Part shown: positions 1 through 12,095 of the stretch, piece by piece
Position numbering within the stretch: the stretch's first letter is position 1
Layout: every line of letters starts with the position of its first letter
DNA from: Zerene cesonia
Lineage: Eukaryota > Arthropoda > Insecta > Lepidoptera > Pieridae
DNA length: 64,000 nt
Assembly (NCBI RefSeq): GCF_012273895.1
Contig: NC_052115.1
Location: 1,302,001 to 1,366,000 of the forward strand
Direction of reading: 5' to 3'
Program-made: the position numbers and the translations under genes
The notes under the pieces: model-generated
What the model saw: the letters and a program-made list of their open reading frames with translations, nothing else
Told to the model about the DNA's origin: nothing
Databases searched by the model: none

Positions 1-99
1 GAATAGGTATGTAGGGAGGCGTGCTTCTTCCAGCAGATCGCAAAATTAACTATTTTTCAAAATTTCCATAGATATTAGGTGCGTTATCTATGCAATTTC

Positions 100-246
100 A
101 AAATCATCAGCTGTGTTGTAAATTGTCAATGTCACGTATGATGCAAAATTGACAATTTGAGTTTTGACATTCTTTATCAGTTGTCAGTTGTGAGTCGTAG
201 AGACGTGTAGTGTTCATTTCGAGCATAAAACGAAAATTATAAAACA
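100..246 (+). promoter_or_regulatory. Likely CPTP promoter and 5'UTR
   Basis: The 150 bases before the CPTP start codon carry five TTGTCA/TTGACA-like motifs, including GTCAATGTCACG near 126-137. The same ten bases, GTCAATGTCA, occur in the region upstream of RCHY1. No TATA box is obvious. Placement as promoter is inference from position; no transcription start can be fixed from sequence. Confidence 0.4.
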
Positions 247-3200
247 ATGTCGAATGAAAATACATTAGATTTAAATTACGTGCTTGAATGCTTTCAAAAA
301 AGTTTAAAAGAGAACGATGACGTTATTATAGAAGCTTACATAGATGGATACAATGAATTGGTGAAGTAAGTATCCCCTACCTTTACTGTATTTCGCCCAT
401 ATGTTTACTATTTTGACATGACAAATTTATTTGCATAGGTTCTTAAACCTCATCGGAACAGTGTTTTCATTTGTAAGTAGTGATGTGAAGAGTAAGATTA
501 AGGTAATGGAGAAACATAGAACAGGTGAAGACTCAATATACTATGAGTCCTTTAAAAAAATGATGAAGTACGAAAAAGAAACAAGCCTACACGAAAAGAA
601 TGGTTTTGTTTCTGGATCTCGTACAATGCTGCGTTTGCATCGAGGTTTGGGTGTGTATTGTTTTATAATCTATAATAATCATAATTTTGCAGCTATTGTA
701 AATTAGCATTCAATTTTATCTTCATTATCTATGTAAGACATAATGCAATTAGTGATATTTAAGTAACCATGAAAATTTCGAGTTTCACGCTTTGTAATAT
801 GTGTACTGTGTTATAAAATTTAAACAACCCATTTATGTTTAATTTACTACCTCATCAATTACAAGGAAAATTCATACAAATATCATGTAGAATACTGTAG
901 AGTAAATTAATTATAATGCTTTCCTCGATGGCTGATGGCAGAGATTATAAACAAAAAAATTTCCTCAACTCAAAGATAATGTTTGCAGAAAAACACTGTT
1001 AAGTAACTTGTACTCTAATTTTACCAGCCAATTGATAACACATAAGCCTCTCATGTCTTCACTACATACCGTTTTTACACACTGCAATTGGAACCAGAAA
1101 TAAAAATTAAAAACCCATAAAATTTAATCACATAAAGTTAGCATCTTGCGGCAATTATGTGATACATGCTTAGCAATAGTATGTCAAAAAGAATTTACTA
1201 TGTTACAAAATATCAGCTAAGTCAATTTACTGTTTAAATTGAAAGCACATCCCAGCAAGGAGCAAACATAGCTTGGCTCTGCATTACATACAATGATGTT
1301 AAATTAATTTAATTTTCAGATTTCATCCGTCTATTCTTAAAACGCATCAGTGAAGCCGAAGAAACTGCAAACACATGCACAACTTGTCAAAGCTCATATA
1401 ATGAAACTTTAGCAGAGTTCCATCCCTGGTATATTCGTAAGGCTGCAACATTAGCAATGCATGCTCTGCCGACACGGCCTGATCTATTGAAGAAGGTAAG
1501 ATCATCATCATCAGCTCATATATGTTCCCACTGCTGGGACACAGGCCTCCTATGAGGGTTCAGGCCATAATCCACCACGCTGGCCAAGTGCAGGTTGGCA
1601 GATGTCACATGTCGTCGAACTTTTGATTCTTGGACATGCCGGTTTCCTCACGATGTTTTCCTTCACCGTTTTAAGCAGTGGTGATGTTATTCACATATGC
1701 AGATAAATTGAAAAATCAATTTATTTCCTGCACGCTCCGCCCGGTCTCGAACCCCGACTTATCGATTTTGAAGTCCGAGGTTGTCACCACCGAGCCACCT
1801 TTGCTTTTATACTTTATATGCGTATACTTTATATGCATGTGAGACAATTTAGTTAATTCTTTAATTAAAGCGTGTTTTTAAACCTTCATGTGTTATATTA
1901 TATTATTTTATATCTAATACTTTATCATACGGATCAGCTACGATTAATTATTGAAATGTCGAGTTTAAAGCATTATCTCGTATTTAAACGTATTACATAT
2001 ACACTAGCTGTGACCCGCGGTTGAAACCGCGTAAGTTCGTATCCCGTAGGAATATCGGTATAAAAAGTGCCTATGTGTTATTTCAGTTGTCCAGCTATCT
2101 ACGAAGCAAAATAGTATTATTATTCACCAATAGATGTCAGGAAAAAAAAAACACGAATAAAACACGAATATGACATTATTTCAGTAGTCCAGCTATCTAC
2201 GAAGCAAAATAGTATTATTATTCACCAATAGATATCAGGAAAAAAAAACACGAATAAAACACGAATATGACATTTTCTAAAAAAAATTCCTAGCTAGATC
2301 GATTTATCGCCCCCGAAACCCCCTGTATACTAAATTTCATGAAAATCGTTGGAGCCGATTCCGAGATTCCAATTATATATATATATATACAAGAATTGCT
2401 CGTTTAAAGGTATAAGATTTTTTGCAATCCCCACTCATTAGTTTCAAAAAAGAATTGCAAGTTACACACTTCGTATTTTATTGTCTTTCTTATCTTATCT
2501 ATAAGTGGTCTGAGCTTTTAATATATCTAATACGATGTTATCAGATGTATAAATGTAAGCCCGATAACGTTTACATCTCCGTTGATTATAACGATATCGT
2601 TTGATAAAGTAATTGTTGTGTGTTATAATTATGTATTCTGTATCAATAAATATGTTGCATCATTATCAGCCCATATATGTTCCCACTGCTGGGACCCGGG
2701 TCTCCTATGACCATCAGGGCTATTGACTAATTTTGACATATTAAGTGATCAACATAGTTTTAATGATCACGGAACTTTTCCACTAAAAATTTAAAGGACC
2801 TCCCCACAATGGCCAACTGCAGGTTGGCAGATTTTTATCATGTTTGCTTGCCTTGTCCTTTTCTACAATTTTAATATTTAGTTAGATTTAAGACGTTACT
2901 AAAATACCTCGTGCGGCACTAGTAAGAATTTATTGTAATAATACAATGACTGTTGACTCGAATTATTTTACAAATTTTATTCATAGGCATTGAAAGGATA
3001 TTGACAAATTGTTTATCCCTAATAATATATAACAGCGTAGGACAAAGTTATCATATTAAGACAATTGAATCAATGTCGCCTCTTCTTCACGCCTTGGATT
3101 TGATGAAATTTGGTACAGAGATAGTTTGAGACCCGTGTAAGGATTTAGGATATCTTTTATACCGGTATTCCTGCAAAAATCGCAGAATGTCACTTTCTTA

Positions 3201-6100
3201 GACGACGCGAACGAAGCCGCGGGCGGATAGCTAGATGGAAATTAGTATTCTTTGTCATCCTGATCACACTGTTGGGGTTTGAAAATTCCTACCATTACCA
3301 TGTTGGCATAGAAATTTGATAAATTAATCTTTTACTTAATAGTAGGCTGAATAAGTAGATAATATACTCTGACGATTGTATAGTGTTATATGTGCTCCAT
3401 ATTGAGATTAATGAAACGTGGGTCAAAGCATTTTAATATTTAGGCCTTCGCCCATTGTTAAATAAAGCTTATAGTCTGTGTAAGATTCTTAAGTAAAATA
3501 GCATTTTTGCTTTAAATACTTAAATCAATATTTACGCAAATATGTAGGTTAACTAGAAAACTATTAAAATACTTATATTTCTAACGACTTTCCAAAGAAT
3601 GATTAAACATAATTTTCTTTGTAGCCAGTACGCCAACGGTAGTTACTATTAACGTGTCTGTGGTCAAGGCGTTGGCGCCAAAATTGAAAATAGTACAGAA
3701 CGTAACTAGTACTTTCAGCTACGATGATTTAAGGAAATTATATACAATTATAGTATGGTCTGATTGTTGTACACATAATGAGTAGATTTTAACGGACGTC
3801 AAATCAATTATCAGTCGTGCCCGCTCAATTAGAATGGCCGTGAACACAAGTCGTTTCGAATCGATATGTTGTCTATGGTAATTGACGGCTTTATAATTTG
3901 TACAGATAATTTATTATTCCTATATAATAACACTGAATTCTTAATAATATGAGGGTGTATTTTGTTTTCATATAAAACAAACTTATTTAATTTGTTGCAT
4001 GTTAATGGGTTTTGTTTTCATCTTGTCCGTCCTTATACAGACGTCGATCGTCGACTGCACACTTTACCAACGATCGTAGCTAGAATTCTCGTTTATGAGG
4101 ATTCAACATGAATTTCTCTCTTTCTAATAACCCTTAGAAAGTTGCGCAAGGTTTGCAATGAAAATTGTATTGACTTCGTTAAGATTTTTTTTATTTTTTG
4201 TTTTTTATTGTGCGATAGGGAAGCGCTTGACCAATATCTCGCCTGCTGGTAAGCGTAGATGTAGTCTAAGATGGAGCGCGCTTCCCTAGGAGGTACCTGT
4301 TCACTCTACTTTTGAAGATCCCCAGATTATACTCGTCAGGGAACACAGACTCAGGAAGCATGTTCCAGTCCCTTGCGGTTCGAATATTATATAATATTTA
4401 TAGTAATAGTTGTAACCCGCGGCGTCATTCGAGAAGTACCTGGGTAAAATATAATCTAAGACTATATTTCCGACAGATACGATAGGCCATTTCGCGTAAA
4501 AGAGTTACCAACATCAATCCAATATTATAATTAAAATTTCGCGTTTGAGATATTGGTAGGATTATTCTTATTTTGTGTATAAGAATTTCATACATGTGTT
4601 TATATCTAGAATAAAGTTAGTTTAGTCCTCTGTCCTACAGCCTACTCTATGTTCGTATGACCTCTACGAATATTATATGAACCATACGATTCTAATAGAT
4701 TTTAATTACCATGTGAGTGTGTCAATCGATAAAGCCCTAAAGCTCGGCTTTTAGTTTTCTACGAACTTTATTCACGTTTCATTTATCATGAAAATCAAAA
4801 AGAATCGTAACTAAATAAGATTAAAGGTTTGTTATCTTTTCAACCGACTTCAAAAAAGGAGGTTCTGAATTAGACTGTATTATTCTTTTGGGTTAATTAT
4901 CTTAGAACTTTTGTCTGGGTAAAGGGATTTTGAAGATTCTTTTTTTAATTGTGAAGATTGTGAAACGCATCACAATGCGATTCGCAATGGTTCTATGCGA
5001 TTTTAACTAAGATAGGAACGAATAAAGTTTCCTTCCTTTGAAATCCGTTCTACGTTTTAATAATGGTTTATTTAATTTAACTCTCATATCAAACTAAAAT
5101 AAAATACATTCATTTGAATTTATACGAATTATGTCTAATCGATCGAAACGACGAAATAATCGATCCTATTCTTAGTTGAATCGTATGCCGATTAGGGTAA
5201 CTCAATCTAACCTAGATGTAATACGTTTATCGATAGGATTTTATTTATACTTGGTAAATAAAGAATAGAGTTGGGCACCAAAGCCTTTTAAATCAATCGC
5301 TGTTCTAACTATCTCACTTACCTTTTCATTTTCATAAAGAAACTATTTTTTCACATACTTACCCACGTGACAAATTTACTTCATCAAAAAAAAAAAAAAG
5401 TATTTTTCAATCACCACTATTATCCGTTAGTAATTCATTAAGCATTCATCAACAAATAAAGATAATATATTTGTGTGATAATGTTGGTTCTTAGTCGCGT
5501 TTTTTTTATCTACGTGAACGCGACGGTTATATTTTCCTAACTTGATTTTGATTTGATTCCTAACATAAATGTGACGTATTTTTTCCTGGGAAGCCCGGAG
5601 TTTGGTGAAGCTACGCAATGTTGTTTTGAATATTATACAGACCTCTATCAGTTTATTTAGAGCAAAAAATTCATTAAGTAAGATTAACAGTAGTTCAAAG
5701 AGATTTACGATTTTACGACCTCATATATTGAATCATAGATTTAAGACGTACTCCTAGAAACTGAAGAGACAAACAGACTCTTTTAATAAGTAATTGCAAT
5801 ATGTAAAAAAATATTACACTGTGCTCAACCACAAAAATCACAAACTAAAATATTAAGGCAAATATAACATTTATAATTGGGCACGTTATTTATATGCGGC
5901 AGGATGGGTATGTTTTTTTATAATTTCTCATTTTATGTCTATTCAAATCAATAACCATTGATTTTTCACAGATATTCGGTTCCGAAGACAAACTGACTGA
6001 AGCATTAGCGATATTGCCGCAAACACTACAGTCGTGCGATGAAGTGTACCAGCGTGTGGAGCAACTGTACACGGAGTTTGGGTTCCACGACTTGCCATAG
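247..6100 (+). CDS. Cptp: Ceramide-1-phosphate transfer protein (GLTP fold), 4 exons
   Basis: Exons 247-365, 439-650, 1320-1495 and 5972-6100 join in phase (GT-AG at every junction) to a 211-residue protein; human CPTP is about 214. The family moves ceramide-1-phosphate between membranes in the cytosol using the all-helical glycolipid-transfer-protein fold. The headgroup-binding residues known in CPTP are all present by alignment: Asp55 and Lys59 (in SSDVKSK), Arg101 and Arg105 (in SRTMLRLHRG), and His145 (in FHPWYIRKA). The FHPW motif and the C-terminal tail FGFHDLP fit CPTP rather than GLTP, which binds sugar headgroups. The start ATG is the first in the open frame, preceded by AAAACA. Intron 3 (1496-5971) is swollen by a SINE, a Helitron and other repeats. 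A possible polyadenylation signal lies at 6254-6259. Confidence 0.93.
1501..1810 (-). mobile_element. tRNA-derived SINE with (GAT)n tail, copy 1
   Basis: On the minus strand this reads from a tRNA-like head with A box (TGGCTCGGTGG) and B box (GGTTCGAGACC), through a body shared with 50259-50552, to a short GAT-repeat tail. The tail abuts the exon 3 splice donor of CPTP: only GTAAG separates it from the exon. No clear target duplication is visible here. Confidence 0.85.
2004..2400 (-). mobile_element. Lep1-like Helitron, rearranged copy
   Basis: It begins on the plus strand with CTAGCTGTGACCCGCGG, the reverse complement of the Helitron CTAG 3' end and its hairpin. A 98 bp internal segment is tandemly duplicated (2078-2175 and 2176-2273). 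Beyond 2285 the sequence changes to another repeat that ends in a TA run and AAGAATTGCTCG, so the element is a composite. It lies in CPTP intron 3. Confidence 0.7.
2655..2840 (-). mobile_element. Decayed GAT-tail SINE fragment
   Basis: Pieces matching the tail half of the SINE at 50259-50552 (CCCACTGCTGGGAC, then GCAGGTTGGCAGA) flank about 100 bp of foreign AT-rich sequence around 2710-2805. The head is missing. This is an old copy that was interrupted. Confidence 0.65.
3060..3236 (+). repeat. Helitron-like non-autonomous element
   Basis: It ends GAAGCCGCGGGCGGATAGCTAG, a small GC hairpin followed by CTAG as in other Helitron-type copies here. It also holds the TTTGATGAAATTTGGTAC segment common in lepidopteran elements. 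The 5' end is not resolved. Confidence 0.5.
4195..4385 (+). repeat. Interspersed repeat, LINE-like 3' region
   Basis: A moderately GC-rich stretch in AT-rich intron (GCGCTTGACCA through CTTGCGGTTCG) resembles a dispersed lepidopteran repeat known to me from its GATGGAGCGCGCTT and GCGGTTCGAA segments. No coding frame survives. It is followed at 4403-4625 by a degenerate relative of the Helitron at 37826-37996 (shared TAACCCGCGGCGTCA). Confidence 0.45.
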
Positions 6101-9100
6101 ACAATTGGTCGTTTTTAACGGTCACCAATGTGAATATTTGCTCCATAGTGCATAAGATGTGAGTGGGCAACATTTGATTAATACGGCCTTTTTATACGCG
6201 TCTGTCAAATACTGGTATTATATATGTTCAAATACCATTAAGGAAAAGTATGAAATAAAATATTTATATTTATGCACTATATGTATATGTTATGCTCAAA
6301 GACCGGAATTGGTTGAAGTACACGATAAAAGCAAGTAAAAAACTAACTAACTATACCAAGTATTTCTCAGGACGCGTTGTAAGTCGGAATATTTTAACAA
6401 TGTTTCATTTACATCAATATTTCAACTTTCCCAGCAGTTGAGTCGATATTTTTACATTTAGTCGTAAAAATAGGTAGATATACAATAAAAAATGGTCTAT
6501 ATACTTTTATTATTAAAAGCTAATCATGTTTTTGGGTTTGGATATTCTGTCTAGAGACTTTCGAACATTCTTGTCTATGGTCTAAACTCTAAGGAAGCTT
6601 TAACGTCATTAGTCGTTGAGGTCGTATGGAAAGTTATGCGTAGGGAAAGGCTTTTAATGGCAGCTATTATAAAAAAAATTGCTCAAATATACTAAGTATT
6701 TTGATGTAAATTATTCACAGAATTGCAATTGTTCAACTGCTCTAATCAACAATTTAATTGTATGAGATTATCGATAGAATAACTAGATACTGCTTTGTTG
6801 CATTTTCTCTTTAGAATATGTCATCATGAAGGAGAGAGAAAACTCTACTTAGGTTACCAATTTAAAATTTATAAACTACTTGTACACCGCTTACGCATGA
6901 CATACTTGCTTCCTGTGTTGCCCATTATAATAATATTTATGGTAAATATTTGTAGTATTTTTTATTCGTATGTTATTAAGTAAGTATTCCGCGGTGCATT
7001 AGATTAAGCATAACATAGGTATTCGTGTGCATTTTATCGTATATAAGCTAATTAAGCTATAGATTTTAGGATAATTATTTTATTTAATAAGTGTAACATA
7101 GTTGAAAATGCGTAACTAGTCACCAATTGCGAGAAACAAACATGAAATCGTCCTGTTATATAGTAATAACAGCCGGCAACAGCTCCACAAAAGCTATAAC
7201 AGCTTTGTGAATGCTCATGGGCAGTGGCGTTGCCTCATGTGACCCACTTGCTCGGTTGCCCGCTCTGTTATAAAAAAAAAAAAAAAAAAAAAAATAAGAA
7301 AGCCTTTTCCCTGCCCTTAGGTAAAACTATGATAGACATTTTTTCATCACTATATATTCCATGGTAAAGATCAATACGAGCTTGGCGTTATGAAATATAA
7401 ATTAAATAAAAACCTGCCAAAGTCATCTTAAATTTTAAAAACCTATGATCTCATGTGGTAATTAAAGTAGAATTCAATGTAAATAGTAAATATAATCTGT
7501 CTATCTTAGCCAATCTTCAAATCACTTTACCAATGCAATTTTATTTCTAAAATCTTTGATATAAGCTAACACAAATGTGCTTTCATTGTTTATTATATAA
7601 CATAATATAAACATGCTTGTGCTGTCTCTTAAAATTACTAAAAAAATTATAATACGTCTATTTCTTATATTAACGATAAAAAATATCAAGCCAAAGAGTT
7701 TAAACACTTATTAAAAATGTTACGGTATTTATTCTATTCACAAAGTCGCGGTCAATTGTTGAGTACTCTATGATAAGGGCGGGAAATCTGAATAGTGTCA
7801 AAATATTGTTTAATTTATTTGGCTTGATTTGAGCTCAAAGTGCAACATTTGCTCATATTGAAGCTCAGTGAGTATGAGTTTAGCGTCGTGGTTTGGATTA
7901 ATTCCAATTTACTTAGGATTATATGATTACAATTGTATCTATATATATACACATACTTATAAAGAAATTAGCCAGTGCTTAGGTATCTTTTTCATTCTGT
8001 TTATATTTTTATTAAGTAATATTGTCAGGGCGTTAGTGGCACGGAAAAAGAAATATAATAGCGGTATGTATTACGTCTAGGAACCTTTTTAGATGGTTCT
8101 GACTTCAGACTAAAAACAAGTATGTAATTTAATATTGATCCGAGTAACGTGTTTGATATCGCTTAACTTTTTATTAGTAATAAGAAAATATCGAGGCTTG
8201 TCATTAAAAAATAATCAAAGGAATAAAAACAAACGTGCTTGATTATCAAGGTCTTAAAATATAATAAAAAAACATACGTCATTATGCTACTATAGTTTAA
8301 AGCAGTATTAACTTGAATATGTTAAAATACCTACTGGTAATTAAGAGCCTTGGTCCTACTAACTTACTAATATTAAATACTTTATAAATGGTTACAGTTG
8401 TTCCAATTTCCAGCATCTTAATACAATTCACGTACCTACTATGAACAACTACTCACAATCCAATTAAAGGTCGTGAAAATGTCCGAGCGGCTGCGGCGTT
8501 CTATGAAACATTCAATTAAATGTCTTATTTCGTACCAGTAAAATTCAAAGTTCTATTGTATTGTTCATTTAAAAACTGTCTAATAAACGCGCAGGCGGAG
8601 TTTATTTTGACAATTAATGAGCGTGATTGTACTAAGACTAGTTGTTTACCGGACGTAATGCTTAACATCAAAGTATTATGATGCTAAATGAAATATAAAA
8701 TAATTGTCTCTTTTGCTTGACAATGGTGTTCTGACGTATGAGTAGGTATGTGTGTGTGATTTGAGTCACGTTTGCTATTTTTGTTTATTTCGCATAATCT
8801 TATCTATAAAGAATAACATAAATTTTGTAAAGACTTTTATAAATATTATTTGATAATAGTTCAATTATTGTGTATGATTATACCTACATATAAGTTTTAT
8901 TATAATAGATTATGATATTAAAGCTTATTGGCGCTAGTGATAATAATAAACCTTTATCCCATTGTGTTAACTGTTAAATATCATTCCCAACCCATTCCTA
9001 ATAATTGGGAAGTAAATATAAATTTGTATATTTTGTATTTGTAATAAATTGTGCTAAATTGTATACTGTGATATCATTTTTCCCTTCCCCTAGTCTGTAA

Positions 9101-9340
9101 TCTATATATATATAATATTATAAAACGTTATATTATTGAAGTAATCTTTATTTAGAAACCACTAAAACTTATATTTTAAAGTTTACATGAGAATATTATA
9201 CTTTATGATTGTAAACAGTAGCCTATATCATTCTTCAGCTTCCTAAATACCTATTTCCAGACATAAAAATAATGTAATGAGTAAGGAGGATTAAAATCAG
9301 TAAATAAAAAGAAAATAAAACAACGCTTGATTAATATACT
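6101..9340. other. Intergenic region, CPTP 3'UTR plus repeats
   Basis: AT-rich, with no convincing gene. It contains the likely CPTP polyadenylation signal AATAAA (6254-6259) and a SINE 3' fragment (7190-7293). Short open frames here, such as 6795-6983 and 7868-8080, have AT-driven composition and no recognisable domain. Confidence 0.5.
7190..7293 (+). mobile_element. 3' end of poly(A) SINE family
   Basis: It matches the 3' part of the element at 34066-34410 (AATGCTCATGGGC, then GCCCGCTCTGTTATAAAA) and ends in about 22 A. Just before the conserved part lies a small hairpin, CACAAAAGCT pairing with AGCTTTGTG, at the place where other copies also carry a stem-loop. Confidence 0.7.
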
Positions 9341-11926
9341 TACATTTATTAACTTACAACAGGATATTTATATCCAAAAATAATCTGACCTATTTAAACA
9401 AAACTTACCAACGAATAAAAAATAAACGAGAAGCAATCTTTGACTTATAATGTACTATTAAATTAAAAATAAATAAGTCTCGCTATATAATGCTCATAAG
9501 ATCAACGACGACAGTTGGTAAGAAGCAATACTCAACAATAAGATATTTACTATTTACAATTTTGTTATGATTCTGTTAATCGTTGTTTAATAAAATTATT
9601 GAGCATAGACACAGGGGGGATGAGCAGTATTATAATGAATTACATATTACATTACTCGAACAGCAGCAGCAGCGCGTGAAATGTGACATAACATAACAAA
9701 AATAAAATTCCCGCCAAAAATCTTCGATGTTGCAAGGAAATCAACCGTATACATAAACATATGGCTTGGCCATAAGTTCTGTTTAATCCAATATTATTAG
9801 TTAGTTGTCGTACACTCATAATTAAGAACGATACTATTCTGTTATTTATTTTTGTTGCCAATCGACGCATGAATAATTTGACAGAAATTATTTTCATTAA
9901 TTTATATCTCATATTAATAGACCATCTCTTATTTTTATACAACAACAATATATGATAAGAGTTTATTGTTACAAACAATTTTACATTTTTACAATATGTA
10001 CTCACAAAAATTTCTTACGATGAGGGCTTATTCTTATAGTTCACAAGAAAGTTCTAAAGGTTAACGAATATTCTTCAAAGCATGAGAATGAGACAATCGG
10101 ATTATTTTATGGAATGACAACATTTTCCGACCGTTTAAAATAAGCCCTAAAAGTAACTGTCTATCTAGTAAAGTAACTAGAACTTTGAATATAATACAGT
10201 CACATATATTTACGACAATAATGCTATGCTACCTATCGCTATTGTACTCAGTTGACTTGAGCATTCATTTATAGTTACAACATTTGAATTTATTTATTAA
10301 ATTAGTATAAGCCTTCGATCATTAAAAACAGTTAGGTACCTCCTAAATGTTCATGAATGTATTAAATGTCAAAATTAAAGCCAAAATAAACGTTAAAGTA
10401 AAATCGATCTTAAGGACATTAATTTTAGGTGTATTGTACGAAACGTACTAAAAGTAACGGCCTAAGCTGGCTTAGCTGATAAATCAAAATAAATCCAACC
10501 TTATTTGAATGAGTTAAGACGGATTTACAATGGACCAAAAGTTCACCCAAGGTGAAGATTTGGTGAGAACATTTTTCGTCCCTGATTGTGTATCTTGTTA
10601 TTATTTATGATCGAAGGTACTACGACAACCTATAGTATGATATTACAACACACATTAGAGAAGAATTCTTAATTACTTCTAAATTAATCCTTTACAATGT
10701 ACTTATTTGCATAAGATTTTTTACACAGAGTGTTAATTTCATACATACAACATTCTTAATAATTAACAACATAAAACGTGCACTTTAAAAATATGGTTTA
10801 ATTCCAATTATTCTACATTTATAATGGAATACAAAGGCTATTAATTACATATAGTTACTGTTTTATGCTAATTTCTATATGAAAATTTACGAAAGGAATA
10901 ATATCACAAATCAATACCTATTTTCATTGTCAATTGAGAGGCTTTAAATATAAATAGAAGCGGCAGTAGCGTCAGCATAAAATTGATATAAATGTTCAAA
11001 ATTGGATGGACTGTGGACAGTCAAAATAGCGGATACAAAAATCTAGTGTAAAAGCAGTTTACCAATAGCGCGACGGACACTTCAGCAACATTATTATGCA
11101 ATATTTATTTTCTCATAATAAAAGACAGTTACAACATCAAAAATTGAGTATACGCTACAGTTTATATAATTGTAAGTTTTTTATTGAACAAGACATTACG
11201 CAAAAAAGCCATTTTCTTGTTTATACTTTACAACATTCTATATTATTTGCTAATAGCTAAAAATAGATTTATCTATTTATTTATATACAACCTTATAAGT
11301 GACTAATGTCGCTACGGAAGTTAAACATCAAACATTCATGTTAAAATAATACAATTAATATTTTCTGATATAAATTTGTGTGTAATGGTTGAACTTTAAA
11401 ACTTAAACAGAATTACTTAGTTTTTAAATTAGGTACACTTAATGTAGTAATAGAACACAAAATGTTAACTCAGAGGACAAAAATTTTAATTCTCGTCTGT
11501 GGGAATTCCCTTTTAGGGACGACACCGCCCTCTGTACATTTTAGGTTAGCTTTTGTTCGTTTTAAAATTGTATTAATTTATGGTTTACAATAAGGAAATT
11601 AATTTTTAAACTGTTTCTTTTATTTTGATGAATTTGACATATTTGACAGTTCTTTCGACGGTACGTCACAGTCGTTAGTGGCGGCTTTAAATAAATAAAC
11701 GTCACCATTTTGATTTTCATATATAATTTTATGCAATATGTACACAAATTACATTTTGATTTGTTTATTTGTTCACTATTTTGATACATGTAACAGTAAA
11801 TTTACACGAATTAAATTTAATTTGTTTATTTATTTATTCTCTTTCTCTGTTCAACACTTAATAATTCTCGAGTTCACAAACGCCCTATTCCGCGGGATCC
11901 TGCGGGCTAGGGCTTCTAGACGGAGG
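9341..11926 (-). other. Region downstream of RCHY1, probable 3'UTR and intergenic
   Basis: AT-rich, with no recognisable protein. Several AATAAA signals can be read on the minus strand; a cluster at 11825-11836 lies about 90 bp past the predicted RCHY1 stop. The 117-codon minus frame at 9652-10005 has no family features and looks accidental. A short TGTCAAATATGTCAAA-like motif pair sits near 11636-11652. Confidence 0.4.
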
Positions 11927-12095
11927 TCAGGCTTGCGGCGGCTCGTCGAGCGGGCTGGCGCGCGGCAACTCGTCGCGGCCGAACGTCGACGTGGACGCGC
12001 TGCGGGAGGACGACGTCGACGTCGACGTGGACGTTGATGTGGACGTCGACGTGGACGAATCGCCCTGCTCTTCGCCGGAATCTCTGGAATCGAGA
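11927..12095 (-). CDS. Rchy1: Candidate alternative last exon of RCHY1 (Ser/Thr repeat tail)
   Basis: After the exon 6 donor (GTGAGT at 12677-12672), the acceptor TATAG at 12100-12096 restores frame and gives 56 residues rich in Ser and Thr, encoded by a GTCGAC/GTCCAC-type tandem hexamer (about 12000-12050), then a TGA stop. Strong local GC bias in this frame and its acidic lead-in (DSRDSGEEQ) suggest real coding. The acceptor lacks a good pyrimidine tract, so the call is provisional. Confidence 0.55.

Noticed and set aside
9652..10005. 117-codon minus-strand open frame as a membrane protein gene
   Set aside because: It is AT-rich with no domain or conserved motif, and it lies in the probable RCHY1 3' region. 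The hydrophobic look comes from T/A-rich codons.
11738..12037. Arg-rich plus-strand frame over the GACGTC repeat
   Set aside because: It is the shadow of the Ser/Thr-coding minus-strand exon of RCHY1; Arg runs arise from reading the same hexamer in another frame.
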